Below, piece by piece: positions 19,649 through 29,222 of a DNA stretch of 64,000 nt. Position numbers and translations under genes: made by a program. Below the pieces are notes generated by a model. The model worked only from the letters and a program-made list of their open reading frames with translations, was not told the origin of the DNA and searched no databases. The first letter of the stretch is position 1. Each line of letters begins with the position of its first letter. This DNA is from Sphingomonas corticis (GTDB taxonomy: Bacteria > Pseudomonadota > Alphaproteobacteria > Sphingomonadales > Sphingomonadaceae), in assembly GCF_012035195.1 (NCBI RefSeq), contig NZ_JAAVJH010000005.1, positions 62,001-126,000 of the forward strand, given 5' to 3'.

Positions 19649-21042
19649 CGGGCGGGGTCCTGCAGGGGATCGAACCCGCCGCCCAGCGCGACGGCGAGGG
19701 CGGCGCGCGCGGTCAGCGCGTCGATCGAGAGGTTGGCGGCGGCCAGCTCGGCGTCGAGCAGGCGGATGTCGTTGTCGATGCCGGTCAGCCGGCTGTCGAG
19801 CCCGCTGGCGACGCGCACGGCGTTGAGCCGCCCGGTCTCGGCGAAGCCCGCCACCACGGCGCGCTGGCGCACGCGGGCGGTGTCCGCGGCCTGCACGCGC
19901 GCGATGGCGTCCGCCGCGTCGCGCGCGGCGGCGATGACCGCCTCGTTGTACTGCGCGGTGGCCACGTCCTGCGCGGCGGTGGCGCCGGCCAGGTCTGCCT
20001 TCAGCCGGCCGTTGTCGAAGATCGGCAGGTGCAGCGCGGCACCCACGCCGGCCGTGCCCGCGTCCGGCTCGATGAAATTGCCGATGCCGATCGCCTGAAG
20101 CCCGACCAGCGCGGTCAGGTTCACGCTGGGGTAGAAGGCGCGCCGTGCCACCTGCCGCCCCGCCGCCGCGGCCTCTACCCGGGCGCGCGCCGCGGCGATA
20201 TCGGCGCGGCGTGCCAGCAGGTCCGCGGGAACGGCGGTGGGGACGGGGAGGGCGACCTCCTCGGGGATGCGCGTGGGGCCGATGCCGCGGCCATAGTCCG
20301 GCCCGCGGCCCGCCAGCGCGGCGATCGCGTCCACCGCCAGCACCCGGGCCGCGCGCGCTTCCACCAGCGCGAGCTCCGCCTGCGCCAGCAGCGTGCGCGC
20401 CGCCTCATGGTCCAGCCGGCTGGCCAGCCGGTTGCGGACGCGCGCATCGACCAGCGCCAGCGAGCGGCGGCGCGTCTCGATCGCGCGGGCGGCAATGGTC
20501 GCGCGCCGCTCGGCGCGGGTCACCTCGGCATAGGCCTGCGTCACCGCGCCGGACAGCATCAGTCGCGCCGCCGCCGCGTCGAACCGCGCCGCTTCGGCGC
20601 CCGCCGCGGCTTGCGCGATGGCGGCGCGCTGACGGCCGAACAGGTCCAGGTTCCAGCCGAGCCCGGCCTGCGCGGTGCCCAGCTCGCGCACCGTGCCGGC
20701 GAAGGGCGGGGGGATGGTGTAGCGGCCCGACAGCCGCGAGGCCTGCACCTGCGCGTCGAGCGCGGCGTCGGGGCCGCGATCCGCATCCGCGCGCGCGAGC
20801 ACCGCCCGCGCCTGACGCACCCGCGCCGCGGCGACCTCCAGCGAGGGGCTGGTCGCCAGCGCGTCGGCGACGATGCGGTCGAGCTGCGGGTCGCCCGCCG
20901 CGCGCCACCAGTCGGTCGCGACGGGCACGCTGGCACCGGTCAGCGCCAGGTCGCCCGCCACGCGCGGCGCGACGGCAGGCGGGGAGGCGGGCACCGCGCA
21001 GGCAGCGAGCGCCAGCGGAGCGAACGGGATCAGGCGGCGCAC
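19645..21042 (-). CDS. NodT/OprM-family outer membrane efflux channel lipoprotein
   Basis: 465 residues. A lipoprotein signal is visible (IPFAPLALAACAV, lipid-attached Cys near residue 15). Two repeated TolC-like helical blocks follow (residues ~45-245 and 260-460), with typical phrases WWRAAGDPQLDRIVADAL, GWNLDLFGRQRAAIAQA and RADIAAARARVEAA. It is the outer membrane duct for the EmrAB-like pump next to it. Its start lies inside the end of the marR gene (13-base overlap), so both are on one mRNA. Confidence 0.9.
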   Translation of the reverse strand: MRRLIPFAPLALAACAVPASPPAVAPRVAGDLALTGASVPVATDWWRAAGDPQLDRIVADALATSPSLEVAAARVRQARAVLARADADRGPDAALDAQVQASRLSGRYTIPPPFAGTVRELGTAQAGLGWNLDLFGRQRAAIAQAAAGAEAARFDAAAARLMLSGAVTQAYAEVTRAERRATIAARAIETRRRSLALVDARVRNRLASRLDHEAARTLLAQAELALVEARAARVLAVDAIAALAGRGPDYGRGIGPTRIPEEVALPVPTAVPADLLARRADIAAARARVEAAAAGRQVARRAFYPSVNLTALVGLQAIGIGNFIEPDAGTAGVGAALHLPIFDNGRLKADLAGATAAQDVATAQYNEAVIAAARDAADAIARVQAADTARVRQRAVVAGFAETGRLNAVRVASGLDSRLTGIDNDIRLLDAELAAANLSIDALTARAALAVALGGGFDPLQDPAR

Positions 21043-21491
21043 GTCTTGCCCTCCATGGTGGCGTGAAGGCGCGCGAGCTGCGCGATCAGCGCGTGAATAT
21101 CCTCATCGGGCCAATCGGACAGCAGGTCGTTCCAGCACGCCATGGCATGGTCGCGGCAGCGCAGCGTCATCGCCTCGCCCGCGGGTGTCAGCGACAGGTT
21201 GACGACGCGTCGGTCGACGACGTCGCGCCGTCGCTCCACCAGACCGCGTTCTTCCAGGCCGTCGATAATGCGCGTCATCGCGCCCTTGTCGTGTGCCAGG
21301 TCGCGCGCCAGCGCCGCGCACGTTCCGCCACGGTCGAAGTGGATCGAGATCAGCGCGCTCCACTGCACCGCCCGCAGCCCCTCGGCGGCGAGCACCCGGT
21401 CCAGCGCGGCGACGCTGTGCTGATGGCAGACGCGCAGCAGATAGCCCGCCGACGTGGCGGGGTAGAAATTCGTGTCGTCGTAGAACGCCAT
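21030..21491 (-). CDS. MarR-family transcriptional regulator of the efflux operon
   Basis: 153 residues. The winged-helix core is seen: GLRAVQWSALISIHFDRGGTCAALARDLAHDKGAMTRIIDGLEERGLVERRRDVVDRRVVNLSLTPAG (broken here by the usual turns), with the wing dipeptide DRR at residues ~98-100. First gene of the operon marR-nodT-emrA-emrB, so it most likely represses its own promoter in response to a pump substrate. A 10-base palindrome upstream is a candidate operator. Confidence 0.9.
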   Translation of the reverse strand: MAFYDDTNFYPATSAGYLLRVCHQHSVAALDRVLAAEGLRAVQWSALISIHFDRGGTCAALARDLAHDKGAMTRIIDGLEERGLVERRRDVVDRRVVNLSLTPAGEAMTLRCRDHAMACWNDLLSDWPDEDIHALIAQLARLHATMEGKTCAA

Positions 21492-21508
21492 CCCGTTGAC
21501 ATGACAAT

Positions 21509-21518
21509 CGTTGCAACG
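21509..21518 (-). promoter_or_regulatory. Palindrome upstream of marR, candidate MarR operator
   Basis: CGTTGCAACG is a perfect 10-base palindrome 17 bases upstream of the marR start, in the 110-base gap shared with the divergent M16 peptidase gene. MarR proteins bind short palindromes overlapping their own promoter. The link is positional only. Confidence 0.4.
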
Positions 21519-21601
21519 GCAGTCAATTTCTTTTTGTTGCTGGCTTGTTGCTCCCCCGGCGGCGGCTATACCGGGGCTTTCCGCCCGAGGAGCCTCACCC
21601 C

Positions 21602-24445
21602 TTGTCCACGCGCCACCACGCCCTGGTCGTCGCCCTGTCGGCGCTCGCCGTTTCTTCGGCCTCGTCCCATGCCGCTACCGTCCAGCCGACCCCGGCCGCC
21701 GCGCCGGTCGCCTCGCTGGTCCGCGCGGTGGACATCCCGTTCGAGCAATTTACCCTGCCCAACGGCCTGCGCGTCGTGGTGCACACCGATCGCAAGGCGC
21801 CGGTGGTGGCGGTCAGCGTGTGGTACGACGTCGGATCGAAGCATGAGCCGAAGGGAAAGACCGGCTTTGCGCACCTTTTCGAGCACCTGATGTTCAACGG
21901 CAGCGAGAATGCGCCGGGCGACTTCTTCGAACCGCTCAAGCAGGTCGGCGCGACCGACTTCAACGGCACCACCTATTTCGATCGCACCAATTATTTCGAG
22001 ACGGTGCCGACCGCGGCGCTGGACCGGGCGCTGTTCCTCGAATCCGACCGCATGGGCTATCTGACCGGGGCGATCACGCAGGGCGTCCTCGACGAGCAGC
22101 GCGGCGTGGTGCAGAACGAGAAGCGGCAGGGCGACAATCAGCCCTACGGGCTCGTCCGCTACAAGCTGACCGAGGGGCTGTTCCCCGCCGACCATCCCTA
22201 CGGGCACACGACCATCGGCTCCATGGCGGACCTCGACGCGGCCAGCGTGCAGGACGTGAGGAACTGGTTCCGCAACCATTACGGGCCGAACAATGCCGTG
22301 CTGGTGCTGGCCGGCGACGTCGACGTGCCGACCGCGCGCCGGCTGGTGGAGAAGTATTTCGGGGCGATCCCCGCGGGGCCGAAGAGCGTCGCGCCGCCCG
22401 CGCCGGTGCCGACCGCGTTGCCGGGCGTGGCCGCGGAGGTGATGAAGGACCGCGTCGCGGCGCCGCTGATCCTGCGCACCTGGGCCGTTCCCGGCCTGAA
22501 CGACGCCGATGCCGCCGGGCTGGACGTCGCCGCGGGCATCCTCGGCGGGCTGGCCAGCTCTCGGCTCGACAATGCGCTGGTCAAGCGCGAGAAGGTCGCG
22601 GTGCAGGTGGGGGCCGGCTACAGCGACTTCGCGCAGGTCGGCACGTTCACCGTCAACGCCGTGGTGCGCCCCGGCATCGATCCCGCCGCCGTGTCGAAGC
22701 GGATGGACGAGATCGTCGCCGACTTCGTGAAGAACGGTCCGACCGCGGACGAGGTCGCTCGCTACGTGACGCAGACCGTGTCGGGGCGGATCGCGGGCCT
22801 TGAATCGGTCGGCGGGTTCGGCGGCAAGGCCGTCGCGCTGGCGGAAGGCGCGCTCTATTCGGGCGACCCCGGCTTCTACAAGAAGCGGCTGGCCGCGCTG
22901 GCGGCGCAGACGCCGGCGACGGTGCGGGCCGCTGCGGCGCGCTGGCTGACGAAGCCGGGCTATCGCCTGTCGGTGCTGCCGGGTGCGCGCGACGCCTATC
23001 AGGATGCCGCGGTGCCGCCCGCCGTGCCGGTCGCCGCCGCGCCGGAACAGGCGCCCAAGGGCACGCGCGGCCCGCTGCCCGGCGTCGGGCAGGTCGCCGA
23101 CCTCGGCTTCCCCGCGGTGGAACGCGCACGGCTGTCGAACGGGATCGAGCTGGTCTACGCCCGCCGCGCCGTGGTGCCCGTCACCCGCGCGGTGCTCAGC
23201 TTCGATGCCGGCGTCGCCGCCGACGTGCCGGACTGGTTGGGCACGCAGCAGCTGACGCTGGCGATGCTGGACGAGGGGACGCGGACGCTCGATTCGATCG
23301 CGCTGGCCGAGGCGCAGGAGCGGCTGGGTGCGGAAATTTACGCCGGCGGCTCGTACGATCGCACGATCCTGGGGCTGCGCGTGCCGAGCGCGAACCTGGC
23401 CGCGGCGTCGCAATTGTGGGCGGACATGGCGCGCGCGCCGTCCTTCGCCGAGGCGGAGCTGCCGCGCGTGAAGACGCAGCTGCTGACGCAGATCCAGCAG
23501 GAACTGACCAGTCCCGACGGGCTGGCGCAGCGCGTGCTGCCGCGGCTGGTGAACGCAGGCACCCCTTATGCCAAGGCGCAGGGGTCGGGCGATCCGCGCG
23601 CGGTGCAGGCGCTGACCCGCGCCGACCTGGTCGCGTTCCAGCAGGCGTGGCTGCGGCCCGAGAAGGCCAGGCTGTTCGTCGTGTCCGACCGCCCGCTCGA
23701 CGAGATTCGCGCGCTGATGGAGCGACGCCTGGGCGACTGGAAGGGTACGGGCGCCGCCGGGACCAAGGGCGACGCCGCGCAGCCGACGCCGCTCACCCCG
23801 CGCATCGTCCTGATCGACCGGCCGGACAGCCCGCAGTCGCTGATCGCGGGCGGCACGCAGACCGGACTGAAGGGAACCGACGACCTGCTGCCGGTCGAAG
23901 TCGCCAACGACGCGCTGGGCGGCGGCTTCCTGGGCCGGCTCAACATGAACCTGCGCGAGGAGAAGCACTGGTCCTACGGCGTGGGCGGCAACTTCAGCCG
24001 CTACGCCGGCGCGGCCCCCTACATGGTCAACGCGCCGGTGCAGGCGGACAAGACCGGCGAGGCGCTGGCCGCGCTGCGCACCGACATCGCGCAGTTCGTC
24101 GGCACGAAGCCGATGACGCGGCCGGAGTTCGACCGCGCCATCGCCGGCGCCACCCGGTCGCTGTCCGGCAATTTCGAGACGTCGGACGACGTGCTGACCG
24201 CGATGCAGCTGAACGACCTCTACCGCCGGCCGGACGATTACTATGCCACGATCACGCGCCGCTATCGCGCGCTGACGCTGCCGCAGGTGACGGACGCGCT
24301 GCGCGGCGCGATCCGGCCCGACCGCTTCGTCTGGGTCGTCGTGGGCGACGCGTCCAAGGTGAAGCCGCAGCTTGACACGGCGGGGCTGCCCGTCGAGGTC
24401 ATGCCCGCCGCGACGGTCGCAGGGGCGGGCGCGAACGGCAAATAG
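21602..24445 (+). CDS. Secreted M16 (insulinase/pitrilysin) metallopeptidase, two-domain
   Basis: 947 residues from a TTG start at 21602, chosen because GAGGAG lies 9-10 bases upstream and the protein then begins with a signal peptide (HHALVVALSALAVSSASSHAA). The first M16 half holds the inverted zinc motif H91-x2-E94-H95 (GFAHLFEHLMFNG) and distal E173 (VVQNEKRQG). The second half (residues ~500-940) lacks HxxEH and is the usual inactive partner, with the conserved DALGGGFLGRLNMNLREEKHWSYG. Periplasmic degradation of peptides is expected. Divergent from marR. Confidence 0.9.
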   Translation: MSTRHHALVVALSALAVSSASSHAATVQPTPAAAPVASLVRAVDIPFEQFTLPNGLRVVVHTDRKAPVVAVSVWYDVGSKHEPKGKTGFAHLFEHLMFNGSENAPGDFFEPLKQVGATDFNGTTYFDRTNYFETVPTAALDRALFLESDRMGYLTGAITQGVLDEQRGVVQNEKRQGDNQPYGLVRYKLTEGLFPADHPYGHTTIGSMADLDAASVQDVRNWFRNHYGPNNAVLVLAGDVDVPTARRLVEKYFGAIPAGPKSVAPPAPVPTALPGVAAEVMKDRVAAPLILRTWAVPGLNDADAAGLDVAAGILGGLASSRLDNALVKREKVAVQVGAGYSDFAQVGTFTVNAVVRPGIDPAAVSKRMDEIVADFVKNGPTADEVARYVTQTVSGRIAGLESVGGFGGKAVALAEGALYSGDPGFYKKRLAALAAQTPATVRAAAARWLTKPGYRLSVLPGARDAYQDAAVPPAVPVAAAPEQAPKGTRGPLPGVGQVADLGFPAVERARLSNGIELVYARRAVVPVTRAVLSFDAGVAADVPDWLGTQQLTLAMLDEGTRTLDSIALAEAQERLGAEIYAGGSYDRTILGLRVPSANLAAASQLWADMARAPSFAEAELPRVKTQLLTQIQQELTSPDGLAQRVLPRLVNAGTPYAKAQGSGDPRAVQALTRADLVAFQQAWLRPEKARLFVVSDRPLDEIRALMERRLGDWKGTGAAGTKGDAAQPTPLTPRIVLIDRPDSPQSLIAGGTQTGLKGTDDLLPVEVANDALGGGFLGRLNMNLREEKHWSYGVGGNFSRYAGAAPYMVNAPVQADKTGEALAALRTDIAQFVGTKPMTRPEFDRAIAGATRSLSGNFETSDDVLTAMQLNDLYRRPDDYYATITRRYRALTLPQVTDALRGAIRPDRFVWVVVGDASKVKPQLDTAGLPVEVMPAATVAGAGANGK

Positions 24446-24458
24446 GTTGGAGAAGGCG

Positions 24459-24758
24459 ATGTCTGATATCGACGGCAACTGGGACGTGGTCGTGAAGTCG
24501 CCGCTGGGCGATCAGAAGCTGACGCTGAACGTGAAGAGCGACGGCAGCACCTTCACCGGCACCGGCTCGGGAGCGATGGGGTCGGCCGACATCACCGGCC
24601 AGGTCGAGGGCAACACGCTCAGCTGGAAGCAGCAGGTGACGACGCCGATGCCGATGACGCTGGACATGACCGCCACGGTGGAAGGCGACAGCATGACCGG
24701 GTCGGTCGGCGCGGGCGCCTTCGGCAGCTTCCCGCTGTCGGGCACGCGCGCGGCGTAA
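24459..24758 (+). CDS. Conserved small protein, unknown function
   Basis: 99 residues, no signal peptide, rich in Thr, Ser and Gly, apparently all beta: GNWDVVVKSPLGDQKLTLNVKSD, then TGTGSGAMGSADITGQVEGN and the closing AFGSFPLSGTRAA. It resembles small lipocalin-like or beta-sandwich proteins found beside hydrolases and oxidoreductases in sphingomonads; I cannot name the family. The ATG at 24459 follows GGAGAAGG and lies 13 bases after the peptidase stop, so it is likely in the same operon. Confidence 0.7.
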   Translation: MSDIDGNWDVVVKSPLGDQKLTLNVKSDGSTFTGTGSGAMGSADITGQVEGNTLSWKQQVTTPMPMTLDMTATVEGDSMTGSVGAGAFGSFPLSGTRAA

Positions 24759-24766
24759 CCTAGCGT

Positions 24767-24825
24767 ACCCTCACCCTTCCGGCGCTACGCGCCTCCCGGC
24801 GCAGCCGGGCGGGAAGGGTGAGGGT
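24767..24825. repeat. 14-bp perfect inverted repeat, spacer repeat/terminator
   Basis: ACCCTCACCCTTCC (24767-24780) and its exact complement (24812-24825) flank an inner hairpin CCCGGC-GCA-GCCGGG. It fills the gap between convergent genes (small protein and purK), so it can end both mRNAs. The left part, CCTCACCCTTCCGGCGCT, recurs at about 30207, marking a dispersed family. Confidence 0.7.
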
Positions 24826-24831
24826 GACGAT

Positions 24832-25899
24832 CTATCGCACCAGCCGGGTGACGTGTCCCATCTTGCGGCCGTCGCGGGTCTCGCGCTTGCCGTAGAGGTG
24901 CAGGTGTGCGTCCGGCTGGCCGACCAGTTCGGGCCAGCGCTGCCACTCCTCGCCGATCAGATTCTCCATCTCGACCCGCGTCGCGACCACCTTCGTGTCG
25001 CCGAGCGGCAGGCCGCAGATCGCCCGCACGTGGTTCTCGAACTGCGACGTGGCGGCGCCCTCGATCGTCCAGTGGCCGGAATTGTGGACGCGCGGCGCCA
25101 TTTCGTTGAACACCGGGCCGTCGGCACCGGCGAAATACTCGCACGTCAGCACGCCGACATGGCCCAGCGCCTCGGCGATACGCCCCGTCAGCGCCGCCGC
25201 CTCCGTCCATTGGCCGGCGATCGGCGCGGGGGCGGGGAGCGTGGAGCGGTGCAGGATGCCGTCCCGATGCTCGTTCCACGGCGGCGGGTAGCTGGTGATC
25301 GTGCCGTCGCCGGCGCGCACCAGCACGATCGAGAATTCGTGCGTGAACTCGACGAAGGCTTCCAGCACCGCCGGTCCGCCCACCGCTTCCCATGCCGCGT
25401 CGGCATCGAGCGATGTGGCGATGCGCGCCTGTCCCTTGCCGTCGTAGCCAAAGCGCGTGGTCTTCAGCACCGCGGGCGTACCGATGGTCGCCAGCGCGTC
25501 GTCCAGTTCCGCGCGCGTCGCCACCGCGGCCCAGCGCGCGGGGCGTCCGCCCACCTCCTCGACGAAGCGCTTCTCCGCCACGCGGTCCTGCGCCACCTGC
25601 AAGCTGCGCGGCGATGGGTGGACGGGCACGCGCTCGGCGAGCCAGCGCACCGGCCCGGCGTCGATATTCTCGAACTCGTAGGTGACGACGTCGCACTGCG
25701 CCGCGAAATCGGCGAGGACGACGGTGTTGTGATAGTCGGCGCGCGTCAGCGAGGAGGCGGTCTGCGCCGCGACGCTCTCACGATCGGGGGCGAGGACATG
25801 GGTGCGATAGCCAAGCTGCGCCGCCGCCGCCGCGATCATCCGGCCGAGCTGCCCGCCGCCCAGGATGCCGATGGTGGAACCGGGCGGCAGCGCGGTCAT
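24832..25899 (-). CDS. purK: N5-carboxyaminoimidazole ribonucleotide synthase
   Basis: 355 residues, ATP-grasp enzyme of purine synthesis that carboxylates AIR with bicarbonate and ATP; PurE then isomerises the product. Motifs: [20 protein letters not shown] at the start, ATP-binding [31 protein letters not shown], and [19 protein letters not shown] near the end. Start ATG at 25899 gives [17 protein letters not shown]. It overlaps the purE stop by four bases, confirming a purEK unit. Confidence 0.96.
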   Translation of the reverse strand: MTALPPGSTIGILGGGQLGRMIAAAAAQLGYRTHVLAPDRESVAAQTASSLTRADYHNTVVLADFAAQCDVVTYEFENIDAGPVRWLAERVPVHPSPRSLQVAQDRVAEKRFVEEVGGRPARWAAVATRAELDDALATIGTPAVLKTTRFGYDGKGQARIATSLDADAAWEAVGGPAVLEAFVEFTHEFSIVLVRAGDGTITSYPPPWNEHRDGILHRSTLPAPAPIAGQWTEAAALTGRIAEALGHVGVLTCEYFAGADGPVFNEMAPRVHNSGHWTIEGAATSQFENHVRAICGLPLGDTKVVATRVEMENLIGEEWQRWPELVGQPDAHLHLYGKRETRDGRKMGHVTRLVR

Positions 25900-26372
25900 G
25901 CCGGATCGGTCGCGACGCCGTCGGTCTGCGCGGCGCGCCACTCCTGGAGCCGCTGCGACAAGGCCGTGTCGGACAGCGCCAGGATCGCGGCGCCGAGCAG
26001 CGCGGCGTTGATCGCCCCCGCCTTGCCGATCGCGAGCGTGCCGACCGGAATGCCGCCGGGCATCTGCACGATCGAGAGGAGGCTATCCATGCCCTTCAAC
26101 GCGTGGCTCTCGACCGGCACGCCCAGCACCGGCAGGTGCGTCATCGACGCCGTCATGCCCGGCAGGTGCGCGGCCCCGCCCGCGCCGGCGATCACCACCT
26201 TCAGTCCGCGGTCCGCGGCGGAAGCGGCGTAATCGTACAGGCGCTGCGGCGTACGGTGCGCGGACACCACCTTCGTTTCGTGAGCCACGCCGAGCGCGTC
26301 CAGCGTCGCGGCGGTGTGGCGCATCGTCTCCCAATCGGACGTGGACCCCATGATGATGCCGACCTGCGCCAT
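25896..26372 (-). CDS. purE: 5-(carboxyamino)imidazole ribonucleotide mutase
   Basis: 158 residues, class I PurE. The N-terminal [14 protein letters not shown] carries the conserved Ser-Asp of the active site; [13 protein letters not shown] and [13 protein letters not shown] are the other family signatures, followed by [20 protein letters not shown]. Converts N5-CAIR to CAIR directly after PurK. The ATG at 26372 is the normal start. It is first in the purE-purK pair, with about 110 bases of spacer before it. Confidence 0.96.
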   Translation of the reverse strand: MAQVGIIMGSTSDWETMRHTAATLDALGVAHETKVVSAHRTPQRLYDYAASAADRGLKVVIAGAGGAAHLPGMTASMTHLPVLGVPVESHALKGMDSLLSIVQMPGGIPVGTLAIGKAGAINAALLGAAILALSDTALSQRLQEWRAAQTDGVATDPA

Positions 26373-26485
26373 CCGCGGCGCGTAGCGGGGGAGGGCGGCA
26401 GGGGTCAAGCACGCCTCCACTCGTCGAGCGAAGTCGCGGCACATGCCCGTGCCCTTCGGCTTTTCAGGAGGGCGCAGGTCGCGCC

Positions 26486-27484
26486 TTACGCCGCCACGGC
26501 CAGCTCGCCCATCGCCGCCGCCGCGATCGTCAGCGAGCGCTTGCGCGCCGCGTGGTCGTAGATGCTGCTGGTCAGGATCACTTCGTCCACGCCGGTGCGC
26601 CGGACGAAGGCGGCGATGCCGTCCGCCACGTCGGCCTGCGTGCCGGTGGCGCTGCACGACAGGACGTGGTCGAGGATCGCGGCGTGCGACGGCGGCAGCG
26701 ATTCGCGGTAGCCCGCCACCGGCGGCTTCATCCGCCCGGGATTGCCGGTGCGCAGCGCGACGAACGCCTGCTGCTGCGATGAGGCGAGCAGCGCCGCCTC
26801 CTCGTGCGTGTCCGCGGCAAACACGTTGAAGCCCGCCGCGGCATAGGGGCGGTCGAGCGTCGCCGACGGCTTGAAGTCGCGCCGGTAGATGTCGAGCGCG
26901 GCGTCCAGCGCATCGGGCGCGAAGTGCGAGGCGAAGGCGTAGGGAAGGCCGAGGATCGCAGCGAGCTGCGCGCCATAGGTACTGGACCCTAGGATCCACA
27001 TCTGCGGCGCGGCGCCAGCGCCGGGCGTGGCGGAGATGCCGGTACGCCCATCGTCCGCGAAATAGCTCTGCAGTTCGACCACGTCGGAAGGGAATTGGTT
27101 CGGGTCGCTCGCCAGCGTCCGGCGCAGCGCGTGCGCGACCCGCTGGTCGCTGCCGGGCGCGCGGCCGAGGCCCAGGTCGATGCGACCAGGGAACAGCGCG
27201 TCGAGCGTGCCGAACTGCTCCGCGATCTGCAACGGCGCCGAATTGGGAAGCATGACGCCGCCCGCGCCGACGCGGATCGTCCGCGTCGCCTGTGCGACGT
27301 GCGCGATCACGACGGCGGTGGCGGCCGACGCGATGCCGTTCATGCCGTGGTGCTCGGCCACCCAATAGCGGTGGAAGCCCAGCGCCTCGGCATGGCGCGC
27401 GAGGTCCGCGGCATTGGCCAGCGCCTGCGCAACGGAGCCGCCTTCGACGACGGGGACGAGATCGAGGAGGGAGTATCGGGTCAT
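26486..27484 (-). CDS. Luciferase-like (LLM) flavin-dependent oxidoreductase
   Basis: 332 residues, TIM-barrel bacterial-luciferase fold. Marks: [72 protein letters not shown] (split by the barrel turns) and the C-terminal block with [23 protein letters not shown]. The family uses FMNH2 or F420 on varied substrates; the closest in style are YwcH/YhbW-like proteins with no known reaction. The ATG at 27484 begins [11 protein letters not shown]. It is divergent from the HAD phosphatase gene. Confidence 0.85.
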   Translation of the reverse strand: MTRYSLLDLVPVVEGGSVAQALANAADLARHAEALGFHRYWVAEHHGMNGIASAATAVVIAHVAQATRTIRVGAGGVMLPNSAPLQIAEQFGTLDALFPGRIDLGLGRAPGSDQRVAHALRRTLASDPNQFPSDVVELQSYFADDGRTGISATPGAGAAPQMWILGSSTYGAQLAAILGLPYAFASHFAPDALDAALDIYRRDFKPSATLDRPYAAAGFNVFAADTHEEAALLASSQQQAFVALRTGNPGRMKPPVAGYRESLPPSHAAILDHVLSCSATGTQADVADGIAAFVRRTGVDEVILTSSIYDHAARKRSLTIAAAAMGELAVAA

Positions 27485-27596
27485 GCGGGGAAGATGGGGT
27501 CGGGGCGGGGAGAGCGCCAGCGAAGCTTTTCTATCCGCGCTGGAACGGGGAGGATCGCTTGCCCGCACCAGCCGCGCGACCTACAGCCCGCCATCG

Positions 27597-28262
27597 ATGC
27601 TGCCCGCGCTCTCCCATGTCGACACGTGGATCTTCGATCTCGACAACACGCTCTACCCGGCGCGCGCGAACCTCTTCGCGCTGATCGACGCGCGGATGAC
27701 TGCCTTCGTCGCCGACCTCTTGAAGGTCGATCGTATCGAGGCCTTCCGCGTGCAGAAGGAATATTTCCTCGGCCACGGCACCACGCTTGCCGGGCTGATG
27801 GCGCACCACGACGTCGATCCGCACGCCTTCCTGTCCTACGTCCACGACATCGAGATGGATGTGTTGGAGGAGAATGCGCCGCTCGCCGCGCATCTCGCCT
27901 GCCTGCCCGGGCGCAAATTGGTCTTCACCAACGGCGACAAGCCCTATGCGCTGAAGGTGCTCGACCGGCTGGGCCTCGGCGCCAGTTTCGAGGCGGTCCA
28001 CGACATCATCGCGATGGACCTGGCGCCCAAGCCGTCCGCCTCCGCCTATGCGGGCCTGTGCGCCGCCTACGACATCGATCCGGCGCGCGCGCTGTTCGTG
28101 GAGGATATGGCGCGCAACCTGAAACCCGCCAAGGCGATCGGCATGACCACGGTGTGGGTCGACAACGGCAGCGAGCAGCACCACGACGCCGACCGCGACT
28201 ACGTCGACTATCGCACCGACGACCTGACCCACTGGCTCGAACATATCCTGGAGGCCCGATGA
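27597..28262 (+). CDS. HAD-superfamily pyrimidine 5'-nucleotidase-like phosphatase
   Basis: 221 residues. HAD motif [10 protein letters not shown] gives D14 and D16; motif II is in [19 protein letters not shown], motif III includes K144-like [10 protein letters not shown], and motif IV is [19 protein letters not shown]. The layout matches the SDT1/YjjG-like pyrimidine 5'-nucleotidases. The ATG at 27597 is chosen because it is 9 residues before the first catalytic strand. The stop overlaps the dapD start (ATGA at 28259-28262). Confidence 0.85.
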   Translation: MLPALSHVDTWIFDLDNTLYPARANLFALIDARMTAFVADLLKVDRIEAFRVQKEYFLGHGTTLAGLMAHHDVDPHAFLSYVHDIEMDVLEENAPLAAHLACLPGRKLVFTNGDKPYALKVLDRLGLGASFEAVHDIIAMDLAPKPSASAYAGLCAAYDIDPARALFVEDMARNLKPAKAIGMTTVWVDNGSEQHHDADRDYVDYRTDDLTHWLEHILEAR

Positions 28263-29074
28263 CCGACCTGCAACAGACCATCGACGCGGCATGGGAGGAT
28301 CGGGCGAACCTGGGCCTGTCGACCGGCGGCGAGGTGCGCACGGCGGTGGACCGCGCGCTGGCGCTGCTCGACGGGGGCGAGGCGCGGGTGGCGGAGCCGG
28401 ACGGTGCGGGCGGCTGGCAGGTCAACCAATGGCTGAAGAAGGCGGTCCTGCTGTCCTTCCGTCTGAACGACAACGCGCTGATCGATAACGGCCCGGGCGC
28501 CGGCCACTGGTTCGACAAGGTGCCGAGCAAGTTCTCCGGCTGGAGCGAGGCGGATTTCCGCACCGCCGGCTTCCGCGCCGTCCCCGGCTCGGTCGTCCGG
28601 CGCGGCGCCTTCGTCGGCAAGGGCGCGATCCTGATGCCCAGCTTCGTCAACATCGGCGCGCATGTCGGCGAGGGGACGATGGTCGACACCTGGGCGACGG
28701 TCGGATCGTGCGCGCAGATCGGCAGGAACGTCCACCTGTCGGGCGGCGCGGGTATCGGCGGCGTGCTGGAGCCGTTGCAGGCCGACCCCGTCATCATCGG
28801 CGACGGCGCGTTCATCGGCGCGCGCAGCGAGGTGGCGGAAGGCGTGCGCGTGGGCGAGGGCGCGGTGCTCTCCATGGGCGTGTACCTGGGCCAGTCGACC
28901 AAGATCATCGACCGCGAGACGGGTGAGGTGTTCCGCGGGGAGGTGCCGCCCTACGCGGTGGTGGTGCCCGGGTCGACGGGCGGCAACCTCGGCCTCTACT
29001 GCGCGGTGATCGTGAAGCGGGTGGATGCGCAGACCCGGTCGAAGACGAGCATCAACGACCTGCTTCGCGATTGA
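28259..29074 (+). CDS. dapD: 2,3,4,5-tetrahydropyridine-2,6-dicarboxylate N-succinyltransferase
   Basis: 271 residues. It succinylates tetrahydrodipicolinate in the lysine and meso-diaminopimelate pathway. The left-handed beta helix is shown by hexapeptide repeats from ~105 to 215 ([58 protein letters not shown]). N-terminal phrase [19 protein letters not shown] is DapD-specific. Translationally coupled to the phosphatase upstream by a 4-base overlap. Confidence 0.96.
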   Translation: MTDLQQTIDAAWEDRANLGLSTGGEVRTAVDRALALLDGGEARVAEPDGAGGWQVNQWLKKAVLLSFRLNDNALIDNGPGAGHWFDKVPSKFSGWSEADFRTAGFRAVPGSVVRRGAFVGKGAILMPSFVNIGAHVGEGTMVDTWATVGSCAQIGRNVHLSGGAGIGGVLEPLQADPVIIGDGAFIGARSEVAEGVRVGEGAVLSMGVYLGQSTKIIDRETGEVFRGEVPPYAVVVPGSTGGNLGLYCAVIVKRVDAQTRSKTSINDLLRD

Positions 29075-29113
29075 TCGGAAGCGAAGCTGCGTTAAAGCCG
29101 GGAAGGATCACGT

Positions 29114-29200
29114 CTTCCCTCCGTTCGCCCTGAGCGAAGTCGAAGGGCAAGCGCGGCGCTTAGGCTTCGACTTCGCTCAGCCCGAACGGGCGTGGGGAAG
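29114..29200. repeat. Palindromic spacer repeat between dapD and glpX
   Basis: Left arm 29114-29145 and right arm 29165-29200 share, inverted, the core CTGAGCGAAGTCGAAG plus CGTTCG and outer CTTCCC blocks. The CTTCGACTTCGCTCAG motif is a widely dispersed palindromic repeat in sphingomonads and other Proteobacteria. The element lies 40 bases after dapD and 22 bases before the glpX start, so it may separate the two transcripts. Confidence 0.7.
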
Positions 29201-29222
29201 AGCATACGAGAGGGGAACCGTT

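Noticed and set aside
21566..24478. A 970-codon open frame on the minus strand opposite the M16 peptidase
   Set aside because: Arg/His/Gln-rich composition without motifs; the plus-strand peptidase has signal peptide, HxxEH and distal Glu.
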